From: Cylindrospermum stagnale PCC 7417
Lineage (GTDB): Bacteria > Cyanobacteriota > Cyanobacteriia > Cyanobacteriales > Nostocaceae
Assembly: GCF_000317535.1 (NCBI RefSeq)
Contig: NC_019757.1
Location: forward strand, 1,339,001-1,403,000
Direction of reading: 5' to 3'
Length of the DNA: 64,000 nt
Shown: piece after piece, positions 28,609 through 36,987 of the stretch
Position numbering within the stretch: the stretch's first letter is position 1
Layout of the letters: each line of letters opens with the position of its first letter
The notes under the pieces: generated by a model
Database searches by the model: none
Seen by the model: only the letters and a program-made list of their open reading frames with translations
Told to the model about the DNA's origin: nothing
Translations under genes and position numbers: made by a program

Positions 28609-28690
28609 ATTGCAACCTATATGCAACATATTTACTAATAAATAATTTTTGATCTAGCTATATAAATATTGCTTGTAGGTTGCGAGAATT
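28609..28690. promoter_or_regulatory. 11-bp-phased GTTGC repeats, distal site
   Basis: On the minus strand 28609-28627 read GTTGCATATAG then GTTGCAAT, two units 11 bp apart. A second, weaker pair on the plus strand (about 28668-28690) reads TTGCTTGTAG then GTTGCGAGAA. Same spacing and core as the stronger proximal array at 29280-29312. Likely an operator for an OmpR/PhoB-type regulator; inference from pattern only. Confidence 0.5.
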
Positions 28691-29279
28691 GACAGTTTTT
28701 TAATTGGGTTGATTTCCCGATGTTATTTATGATGTCTAAATCAGTAATTTAGTGCCTGGGCGAGCACTTTTTTCATCCTTTAGACATATTTACTAGTTAC
28801 CAAAATTACACTCTTTTTAAAACCATTCTTTTGAGAGAGGAAATTTTTGTAAGCAATTGACTAATTGATATATGTAAAGGATAGTTGCTAAAAATATCAA
28901 CTTTTGGATAGATCTAGAATAGATGAAAAAACTGATTGTTAGTACGGATACTTCACTAAAGCTATTTTCACTGGTATTTATCCCACTAGGATGTCAGAGT
29001 AGATTTAATGAGTCTGATCAACTTAGTTTCTCGCACACTTCTATTTGGATGTGACAGCCCACTAGTCTTAATAAATACCTAAGCTCATGAAGATCATCTA
29101 CTTATAGCTAAAGCCTATCCGAGCAAAAAGAGAAATTGTTTAGTTTGATTTTCAGTAACTTGGAAAATGAACTGAAGTTATAAGTTTTCGTGGTTGTATT
29201 CCAGAACCCATAAAATTTATATGCGACTTTACCAAGTTTTATTTTGCTGAATGAGATACTTATTATCGGAGGCCATATC

Positions 29280-29312
29280 GTTGCATATAAGTTGCATATC
29301 TGTTGCCATCGA
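29280..29312 (+). promoter_or_regulatory. 11-bp-phased GTTGCATA repeats, proximal site
   Basis: Three consecutive 11-mers: GTTGCATATAA (29280), GTTGCATATCT (29291), GTTGCCATCGA (29302); an imperfect fourth resemblance (TGCATATAAG, 29381-29390) follows. It lies 260 bp upstream of the synthase start. The rest of 28425-29472 is AT-rich leader without genes. Confidence 0.6.
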
Positions 29313-29571
29313 GAGGCACTTATTCTAATATCAACGCAAGTGGCGATTTGATTTAATGATCAAAAGTAGGATAAAGTTTCTGCATATAAGCATCTATCTG
29401 AATTAAGCCAACCAACGATTTATATTGCTGCCCACAAGCTAGCAATTTCTAAATTATCGGATTTCTGAAAAATTGTTCTTTCAAAAATGGATTTTCAGTT
29501 TCCTAGGTTGGAGAGAAAATCAATATCTCCACATTTCCAATTTGCCCGAGCATGATAGTGAATATATAGTG

Positions 29572-32500
29572 ATGGCTGCTTCTAGGATTGAAGCTGTCTT
29601 GGCACAATTGCAAAACGAAACGAGCGATTGTGAAAAGGCTCTGCTCAAGCTTATAAAGTCGAAAAAAGATATGTCTCAAACCTCCATGCTAACCAGCAAA
29701 ATAAATACACAATTGCAACAAACTAATGTTGCTATTATCGGGATGGCTTCTATATTCCCACAATCCAAAAATTTACAGGAATACTGGGAAAAAATTATTC
29801 AGAAAGTTGATTGTATTACTGATGTTCCTCCTTCCCGGTGGAGTATAGAAGATTACTATGATCCTAATCCTAAAGCACCTGATAAAACCTACTGCAAACG
29901 GGGTGGATTTATCCCAGACATCGATTTTAATCCGATGGAATTTGGGCTACCTCCCAATCTCTTAGAAGTCACAGATATTTCCCAGCTACTAGGTTTGGTT
30001 GTGGCTAAATCAGCGATGGAAGATGCTGGTTACGGAGAATCCCGACATTTTAATCACCAAAGTACTGGAGTAGTTTTAGGGGTAGCAATTGGCAGGCAGT
30101 TGGCAGTTCCCCTAGGTACCCGATTACAGTATCCGGTTTGGGAAAAAGTTCTCAGAGGTAGTGGCGTATCTGCTGAGGATACGCAAAAAATTATCGAGAA
30201 ACTCAAAAATTCATATGTGCAGTGGGACGAGAACGCCTTCCCCGGTATGCTCGCTAATGTGATTTCGGGACGCATTGCCAATCGTCTGGATTTCGGGGGA
30301 ATGAACTGTGTAGTGGATGCTGCCTGTGCCAGTTCATTGGGTGCTTTGAGAATGGCAATTAGTGAGTTAGTTGAGCATCGAGCTGACATGATGCTGACCG
30401 GTGGAGTTGACACCGACAACTCGATTCTTGCCTATATGTGTTTCAGCAAAACCCCTGCTGTTTCCCAAAACGAGAATGTCAAACCTTTTGATGTGGATTC
30501 CGATGGGATGATGCTCGGTGAAGGTGTGGGCATGTTGGTACTCAAGCGCCTGGAAGATGCCCAACGAGACAATGACAGAATTTATGCTGTTATTAAAGGT
30601 ATTGGCACTTCTAGTGATGGTCGCTATAAAAGCATCTATGCGCCACGCCCTGAAGGTCAAGTCAGAGCGCTGCGTCGTGCTTATGAAGATGCGGGCTTTT
30701 CGCCTGCCAGTGTTGGTTTGATTGAAGCCCACGGTACTGGCACGATGGTGGGAGATCCAGCAGAATTCGCATCGATTAACGAAGTCTTTGGCGAAAATAA
30801 TCCCAGAAAGCAATATATTGCTCTGGGTACTGTCAAATCCCAAATCGGACACACAAAAGCGGCTGCGGGTGCGGCGAGTTTGATTAAAGCTGCTTTGTCT
30901 CTGCATCACAAAGTATTGCCACCGACGATTAACATCACCAAACCGCATCCCAAACTCAAAATTGAAACTTCCCCATTTTATTTAAATACAGAAACTAGAC
31001 CTTGGATTCGCCCCAATCACCAGCCAAGACGTGCGGGGGTGAGTTCCTTTGGCTTTGGTGGCACAAATTATCACGTTGTTCTAGAAGAATACGAAAACGA
31101 ACACAGTCGCCCCTATCGTTTACACGCTAGTCCCCAACAGGTGTTACTATTTGCGGCTACGCCGGGGCAGTTGTTGTCGCGTTGTCAAGAGATACAACGG
31201 CAATGGCAATCTGATGCGGGAGAGCGGCATTACACAGAACTGATTGCGGCTTGTCAATCTCTAGAAATTCCGGTGACAAATGCCAGATTGGGGTTTGTCG
31301 CTGATTCTCTGAGTCAGGCTAGTGAATTTTTGCAAATCAGCATTGACTGGTTGACAAAGAAGCCACAAGTAGAATCTTGGGAACATCCCCAAAAAATTTA
31401 TTATCGCCAAAGGGGGATGGCAACTCAGGCTAAAGTGGTGGCTCTATTTTCTGGGCAAGGCTCTCAATACCTAGAAATGGGTCGGGAACTGGTGATGAAC
31501 TTTCCTGACTTGCGGCAGAACTTTGCACAAATGGATAGCCTGTTGTCTGAAGATAATTTGCAGCCTATCTCTGAGGTGGTTTTCCCGCCTCCTGTGTTTG
31601 ATTCGGTGGCGAAGACTGCCCAGACAGAAGCTTTGCAACTGACGGAATATGCACAACCAGCAATTGGGGCTTTAAGTGCTGGTTTGTACAAGATATTGCA
31701 ACAGGCTGGCTTGAAGCCGGATTTTGTTGCCGGTCATAGCTTTGGCGAACTGACAGCTTTGTGGGCTGGTGGTGTTTTGAGTGAGGCTGATTACTTTTTC
31801 TTGGTGAAAGCCAGGGGACAAGCTATGGCTACGCCAAAAGATCCTCAGTTTGATGCGGGTGCAATGTTGGCGGTGAGTGGGGACGTCTTGCAAGTGGTAG
31901 AACTGATCAAGAATTTCCCCAAAGTCACTGTTGCTAACTGGAATTCTCAGCATCAGGTGGTACTGGCTGGGACGAGTGAGTCCATCTCCCAAGTGCAGGA
32001 GGTTCTAAAAACTCAAGGGTTCTCTGCTGTTCGGTTAGGAGTTTCAGCGGCTTTTCACACTCCACTGGTGGCTCATGCTCAGAAACCCTTTGCCCAAGCT
32101 ATTGAAAAAGTTACTTTCAATCCGGCTAAAGTTCCGGTTTACACCAATGTCACTGGCGGGAGTTACCCGACTGAGCCGCTAGCGATGCAAAAAATCCTCA
32201 AAGAACATTTGCAAAATCAGGTGTTGTTTCGGCAGGAAATCGAAAATATTTATGCTGAAGGTGGTTATTGCTTTATTGAATTTGGCCCAAAGAATATTCT
32301 CACCAATTTGGTTAAGGATATCCTCAAAGATAAACCGCATTTAGCTGTGGCCTTGAATGGCAATCCTACCAAAAATAGCGATGGGCTACGCCCCGCCCGA
32401 AGCGATCGCCAACCGCGCGTCGGGGACGACCGCACTCTGCGAGAAGCAGTTGTGCAGTTGCGCGTTGCTGGTATACCTTTAAGCAACTTAGACCCTTACC

Positions 32501-35500
32501 AAGTTGAGCACAAAATCCCCGAAGTTCCCAAACATAAACTGTTGAATGTGCGGTTGAACAGCACCAACTATGTTTCTGAGAAAACAAAACAGTCTTTTGA
32601 AAAAGCTCTCAACAATGGAATAAGAGTGGATTTGAAATCAGCACCACTGAACCATTCTATCCCCAAGGAAGCGCCGAAATCTCCCCGCCAGCCGGAAAAA
32701 GTACTCAACGGTACTGCTAAATCACCACAAAATGGGTATCAAGTGGACTTGCAACTAACACCAATCAACCACTCCATCCCCGATTACCCGCCACCATCTC
32801 CCCGTCAACCGGAGAAAGCAGCCAACGGTAACATCAAGTCTTTGCAAAATGGGAAATCAGACAAAATTGAGATCCAGGCGTTGGGTTACGAACGAGTTAT
32901 AGACAGCTTAGAGTTGTCCTTAACTGAGTTCAGTCGCCAACAACGCGACATCTTAAATGTCCATGAACAATCTTTGCAGCATCAGACGGAATATACCAAA
33001 ACTTTTCTCCAATTGATGCAGCAGCAGCATTCATTTTTGGGAAATGGTCAAATCACTGAACAACAGGCGCAAACTCAGCAACTGGCAATTTCCAGTTCTG
33101 AGCGTAGCATCATGCGGTTTCATGATCATCAAGCTGACACTCTCCGCATCCATGAGCGATATCTCAACTATCAGCACGACTACACGAATAACTACTTCCA
33201 ATTAATCCAGCAACATTATCACCTGTTGCGTCCCGCAGATGTGGCTCAACACCATGTCCTACCGGTTGTCAACCATCAAGATAGTCCGGTTCTGGTGACA
33301 AGCTCCACCGCTGCTGTGATTCCCCCACGCTCACAGGTGGTTAATTTTGCAGATAGTCCGGTTTTGGTACCGACGCCAACCTTGACTGTGAGCAACTTTG
33401 AGCCACCAGTCACAATTAATGGTGTAAATCATCTCCAAGATCTGATTTTGCCTAAGGAGAATCGCACTGCAACCATCACGGTAACTCCTACAATCCCAAT
33501 AACTATTGATCAAGCTACCCTAAGTCAAACTCTGCTCACTGTCGTGAGTGATAAGACTGGCTACCCAACAGAGATGCTAGATCTGTCGATGGATATTGAG
33601 GCAGATTTGGGGATTGATTCGATTAAGCGGGTGGAAATTTTGGGAGGTTTGCTAGAAATATACCCCGATTTACCCAGACCGAATCCAGAAGAACTGGCTC
33701 AACTGCGTACCCTCGGACAAATTGTTGAGTATATGCAGACTCTGGTTCCAGAAAACTCACCTGTACCAACAAACTCAGCACTCAAGACTCAGAACTCAGA
33801 ACTCAGCACTCAGGACTCAGAACTCGGCACTCAGGACTCAGGACTCAGGACTCAGGACTCAGGACTCAGGACTCAGGACTCAGAACTCGGCACTCAGGAC
33901 TCAGTACACATTACTCAAGCTATCCCCAGTGACCTCAGTCAAGTCTTGCTCACTGTTGTCAGTGATAAGACTGGCTACCCAACAGAGATGCTAGATCTGT
34001 CGATGGATATTGAAGCAGATTTGGGGATTGATTCGATTAAGCGGGTGGAAATTCTGGGGGGGTTGCTGGAGCTATACCCCAATTTACCCAAGCCGAATCC
34101 AGAAGAATTAGCTCAACTGCGTACTCTCGGCCAAATTGTTGATTATATGCAACAGCAGGCAGAGGTGGGTGAAAAAAAAATCCAAATTACAGTAGAGACG
34201 CCGGATTTTACCTTTCTTCCCAACCAGGAATTTGAGAGCAATCACCAGATTCGCCGCAGTCCGGTGAGACTGAAAGCGCTGCCGGAACCGGATATTTTGG
34301 ATTTCACTTTACCTGAGCAGCATATTGCTTTAGTGACTGATGATGGTACCCCCACCACTGGGGAATTAGCAGCAGCTTTAACAGCAAGGGGTTGGAAAAC
34401 TGTTGTTTTAAGCTTTCCTCTCTCGGTGATTAGACAACAGTTACCTTTAGCTGAGGGAATCAGTCGGGTGGTGCTGGCGAATTTGAGCGAGGAGCATTTA
34501 CAACAACAGTTAGAAGCGATTGCCTCCGGCACGTCTTCGACGAACGCTAAAAACCACGGGGCGATCGCATCGGGCGGGGCGCAGCCCATCGCTGCATTCA
34601 TTCATCTAAATCCCCGAAGTCAGGATCATGCAAGTCCTGGTGTCCGCTATCTGGAAACAGAAAAAACTATCCTGCGCCATGTCTTTTTAATCGCTAAATA
34701 TCTCAAAGAACCGCTGAATCAAGCAGCTACCCAAGGACGCAGTTGTTTCCTGACTGTTGCTCGTCTGGATGGTCAGTTTGGACTAAGTCGCACAACCAAC
34801 TTTGGGGCAATTAGCGCCGGACTGTTCGGACTCACCAAAAGTTTAAACTTGGAATGGGAAGATGTATTTTGCCGATCGCTTGATTTAAGCCCAGATTTAG
34901 AGCCTCAAGCGGCAGTAAAGTCTATCCTCGCTGAACTTTACGACCCCAATCGCTTGGTTACAGAAGTGGGATACAGTTCACGAGGACGTGTCACCTTGGT
35001 GGCGGAAACGCTTTCTTCTTCGCCAAAAACCTATCCTCAATCACCCATCAGTAATCCTCAATCCCAAGTATTTCTTGTCAGTGGCGGTGGCAAAGGAATT
35101 ACCGCTCAGTGCGTGATCAAATTAGCGCAGCAATATCGATCTAAATTTATTCTGCTGGGTCGTTCTAGTACAGAGCCAGAACCTGTATGGGCTGAGGGTT
35201 GGCAAACTGAAGCCCAATTAAAACAGCGGATTATGGAGGATTACCTGGCTAAAGGCGAAAAGCCTACACCTGTAATGGTGCAGAAAAAGTTTCAGGCTAT
35301 TTCCTCCCAACGGGAAATCCAAAACACTATCCAGGCGATTCAGCAAGCGGGTGGACAAGCGGAATATGTGAGTGTGGATGTTAGCGATGCGATCGCTCTC
35401 CAAGAGAAACTAGCCGATGTAGTTAAGCGCACTGGAGCAGTCACAGGAATCATTCACGGCGCTGGGAATCTCGCCGATAAGCGGATTGAGAAAAAATCAG

Positions 35501-36750
35501 TCCAGGATTTTGAAACAGTTTATGCCGCCAAAGTCAAAGGTTTAGAAAACCTGCTGCACTGTGTCCCCCCCAGCCAACTGCAATATTTAGTCTTGTTTTC
35601 CTCTGTGGTTGGGTTTTACGGCAACGTGGGACAATCTGATTATGCGATCGCCAACGAAATACTCAACAAATCAGCCCATCTCATCAAGCTCAACCATCCA
35701 GATTGTCATGTAGTGGCAATTAATTGGGGCCCTTGGGACAGTGGCATGGTATCACCAGAATTAAAGAAAGCTTTTGCCGAGCGCAATATCGAAACAATCC
35801 CCATTGAAGTGGGAACACAAATGTTAGTTAATGAACTAGCTCACGGCAATCAAGAAATCGTGCAATTAGTGATTGGTAGTCCTCTGTTATACACACCACA
35901 AGTATTAGCCAATCAGTTTAAAACCTTTCGGATTCAGCGGCGATTAACATCCTTCTCCAATCCATTTTTACAAGACCATGTAATTGCTGGTAATGCCGTT
36001 CTTCCCGCAACTTGTGCCCTGACATGGATTGCTAACACCTGTGAACAACTCTATCCTGGTTATACATTTTTTTCTTGTCCAAACTACAAGGTTTTAAAAG
36101 GAATCGTTTTTGATGAAAATCTGGCAAATGAATACAGTTTAGACTTGCAAGAAATTACTAAAACTGAAGGCGAAGAAATAGAGTTTGAAGCCAAAATTTG
36201 GAGTAAAAATTCAGCAGAAAAGACCCGATACCATTTTAGTGCCCAGGTGAAGCTGAAACGAAATCTTCCTAGCACCCCTACTTATGAACAACTGAATTTA
36301 AATCAAGATCAGAACCTCCTCGCCATAACATCGCTTTATCAAAGTGGGGCAGGAACCTTGTTTCATGGAGTGACTTTCCAAGGCGTCAAATCTCTCTTAA
36401 ACGCTAGTCCAGGAAAATTGACAATGGAATGTTTATTGCCAAATCCAGGAGAAAAGCAACAAGGACAATTCCCAGCTCAAACATTCAATCCATATATTGC
36501 AGATGTTCAGGTTCATTCACTATGGATTTGGACGCAACATTTTTATCAACAAGTTTGTTTACCTTCAGAAATTAAAGTTTTTGAACAGTTTGCTCCTATC
36601 CCCTTTGGTGAAACCTTTTACGTCTCTTGCGAAGTCAAGTCAAAAACAGAATCAGCCGTAGTTGCTGATGTTATTGCACACGATCAACAAGGGAAAATAT
36701 ATAACCGCATGATTGGAGCCAAGGGAACAATTTTACCTAAGCAAGTCTGA
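29572..36750 (+). CDS. PfaA/HglE-type polyketide-lipid synthase (KS-AT-ACP-ACP-KR-DH)
   Basis: Builds and processes a long acyl chain iteratively, like PUFA synthase PfaA and heterocyst-glycolipid HglE. Numbers follow the open frame from the TTG at 29473. KS about 85-540 with C285 (DAACASS) and EAHGTGT; AT about 655-960 with S756 (GHSFGEL); a repeated Pro-rich linker 1050-1130; two helical HxxYL repeats 1136-1252; ACP1 with S1383 and ACP2 with S1521 (both GIDSIKR); KR about 1863-2090 (SGGGKG, S2044, Y2057); a hot-dog DH with H2169 (HVIAGNAVLP). I prefer ATG 29572 (residue 34); neither start has a clear SD, and the first 33 codons up to 29572 may be leader. Released chain length and reduction are not predictable. 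Confidence 0.93.
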   Translation: MAASRIEAVLAQLQNETSDCEKALLKLIKSKKDMSQTSMLTSKINTQLQQTNVAIIGMASIFPQSKNLQEYWEKIIQKVDCITDVPPSRWSIEDYYDPNPKAPDKTYCKRGGFIPDIDFNPMEFGLPPNLLEVTDISQLLGLVVAKSAMEDAGYGESRHFNHQSTGVVLGVAIGRQLAVPLGTRLQYPVWEKVLRGSGVSAEDTQKIIEKLKNSYVQWDENAFPGMLANVISGRIANRLDFGGMNCVVDAACASSLGALRMAISELVEHRADMMLTGGVDTDNSILAYMCFSKTPAVSQNENVKPFDVDSDGMMLGEGVGMLVLKRLEDAQRDNDRIYAVIKGIGTSSDGRYKSIYAPRPEGQVRALRRAYEDAGFSPASVGLIEAHGTGTMVGDPAEFASINEVFGENNPRKQYIALGTVKSQIGHTKAAAGAASLIKAALSLHHKVLPPTINITKPHPKLKIETSPFYLNTETRPWIRPNHQPRRAGVSSFGFGGTNYHVVLEEYENEHSRPYRLHASPQQVLLFAATPGQLLSRCQEIQRQWQSDAGERHYTELIAACQSLEIPVTNARLGFVADSLSQASEFLQISIDWLTKKPQVESWEHPQKIYYRQRGMATQAKVVALFSGQGSQYLEMGRELVMNFPDLRQNFAQMDSLLSEDNLQPISEVVFPPPVFDSVAKTAQTEALQLTEYAQPAIGALSAGLYKILQQAGLKPDFVAGHSFGELTALWAGGVLSEADYFFLVKARGQAMATPKDPQFDAGAMLAVSGDVLQVVELIKNFPKVTVANWNSQHQVVLAGTSESISQVQEVLKTQGFSAVRLGVSAAFHTPLVAHAQKPFAQAIEKVTFNPAKVPVYTNVTGGSYPTEPLAMQKILKEHLQNQVLFRQEIENIYAEGGYCFIEFGPKNILTNLVKDILKDKPHLAVALNGNPTKNSDGLRPARSDRQPRVGDDRTLREAVVQLRVAGIPLSNLDPYQVEHKIPEVPKHKLLNVRLNSTNYVSEKTKQSFEKALNNGIRVDLKSAPLNHSIPKEAPKSPRQPEKVLNGTAKSPQNGYQVDLQLTPINHSIPDYPPPSPRQPEKAANGNIKSLQNGKSDKIEIQALGYERVIDSLELSLTEFSRQQRDILNVHEQSLQHQTEYTKTFLQLMQQQHSFLGNGQITEQQAQTQQLAISSSERSIMRFHDHQADTLRIHERYLNYQHDYTNNYFQLIQQHYHLLRPADVAQHHVLPVVNHQDSPVLVTSSTAAVIPPRSQVVNFADSPVLVPTPTLTVSNFEPPVTINGVNHLQDLILPKENRTATITVTPTIPITIDQATLSQTLLTVVSDKTGYPTEMLDLSMDIEADLGIDSIKRVEILGGLLEIYPDLPRPNPEELAQLRTLGQIVEYMQTLVPENSPVPTNSALKTQNSELSTQDSELGTQDSGLRTQDSGLRTQDSELGTQDSVHITQAIPSDLSQVLLTVVSDKTGYPTEMLDLSMDIEADLGIDSIKRVEILGGLLELYPNLPKPNPEELAQLRTLGQIVDYMQQQAEVGEKKIQITVETPDFTFLPNQEFESNHQIRRSPVRLKALPEPDILDFTLPEQHIALVTDDGTPTTGELAAALTARGWKTVVLSFPLSVIRQQLPLAEGISRVVLANLSEEHLQQQLEAIASGTSSTNAKNHGAIASGGAQPIAAFIHLNPRSQDHASPGVRYLETEKTILRHVFLIAKYLKEPLNQAATQGRSCFLTVARLDGQFGLSRTTNFGAISAGLFGLTKSLNLEWEDVFCRSLDLSPDLEPQAAVKSILAELYDPNRLVTEVGYSSRGRVTLVAETLSSSPKTYPQSPISNPQSQVFLVSGGGKGITAQCVIKLAQQYRSKFILLGRSSTEPEPVWAEGWQTEAQLKQRIMEDYLAKGEKPTPVMVQKKFQAISSQREIQNTIQAIQQAGGQAEYVSVDVSDAIALQEKLADVVKRTGAVTGIIHGAGNLADKRIEKKSVQDFETVYAAKVKGLENLLHCVPPSQLQYLVLFSSVVGFYGNVGQSDYAIANEILNKSAHLIKLNHPDCHVVAINWGPWDSGMVSPELKKAFAERNIETIPIEVGTQMLVNELAHGNQEIVQLVIGSPLLYTPQVLANQFKTFRIQRRLTSFSNPFLQDHVIAGNAVLPATCALTWIANTCEQLYPGYTFFSCPNYKVLKGIVFDENLANEYSLDLQEITKTEGEEIEFEAKIWSKNSAEKTRYHFSAQVKLKRNLPSTPTYEQLNLNQDQNLLAITSLYQSGAGTLFHGVTFQGVKSLLNASPGKLTMECLLPNPGEKQQGQFPAQTFNPYIADVQVHSLWIWTQHFYQQVCLPSEIKVFEQFAPIPFGETFYVSCEVKSKTESAVVADVIAHDQQGKIYNRMIGAKGTILPKQV
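32378..32409 (+). repeat. 32-bp GC-rich dispersed element, copy 2 (within synthase)
   Basis: Starts GCGATGGGCTACGCCCC, ends GCGATCGC; same 32-bp family as copies at 5641, 34561 and 60873. Here it is translated as SDGLRPARSDR between AT and the linker, in a stretch of GC-rich, charge-biased codons that look inserted. Confidence 0.85.
33774..33906 (+). repeat. Heptanucleotide STRR array in the inter-ACP linker
   Basis: Nineteen consecutive heptamers of type CTCAGRA (133 bp), eleven of them CTCAGGA or nearly so, translated as the TQDS-LRTQDS linker between ACP1 and ACP2. Each three units (21 bp) give seven residues, so only losses or gains of three heptamers keep the frame. Heptamer STRRs are known in Nostocales, usually intergenic. 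Confidence 0.9.
34561..34592 (-). repeat. 32-bp GC-rich dispersed element, copy 3 (within synthase)
   Basis: Inverted copy relative to 32378-32409, with two mismatches; begins GCGATCGC and ends AGCCCATCGC. Preceded by further GC-rich repeat sequence from about 34515. Translated as AIASGGAQPIA, upstream of the KR region, in a non-conserved linker. Confidence 0.85.
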
Positions 36751-36784
36751 AAAAATTAGACACAAACTCAACACAGTTGAAATA

Positions 36785-36851
36785 AAATCCCCCACTTTTT
36801 CAGTAGCGACAATCAAAATTTAACCCCCTGGAAAAGGGGGTTGGGGGATTT
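36785..36851 (+). terminator. Nested inverted repeat after the synthase
   Basis: Outer arms AAATCCCCCA (36785-36794) and TGGGGGATTT (36842-36851) enclose an inner hairpin AACCCCC (36822-36828)/GGGGGTT (36836-36842). A common Nostoc-type intergenic repeat that could act as a terminator or RNA-stabiliser between the two synthase genes; no T tract. The rest of the 237-bp gap holds an SD (AGGAG) before the next ATG. Confidence 0.4.
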
Positions 36852-36987
36852 CCTAGAATTAAACTCAATTTAGTCTAGATAAAAAATCCCTCTAGGTCGC
36901 GGCTCTTCGCTGAGAACCACCAACTAAACTGCATTGATGAGAAAACTGTAAAGGCAAAATTTATACATCATTTTCAGGAGATAAATA

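Noticed and set aside
30054-30948. Minus-strand frames inside the KS region
   Set aside because: They mirror a strongly conserved ketosynthase on the plus strand and carry no motifs of their own.
33774-33906. CRISPR-like array
   Set aside because: Repeats are contiguous heptamers without spacers and lie in a coding frame, so it is an STRR.
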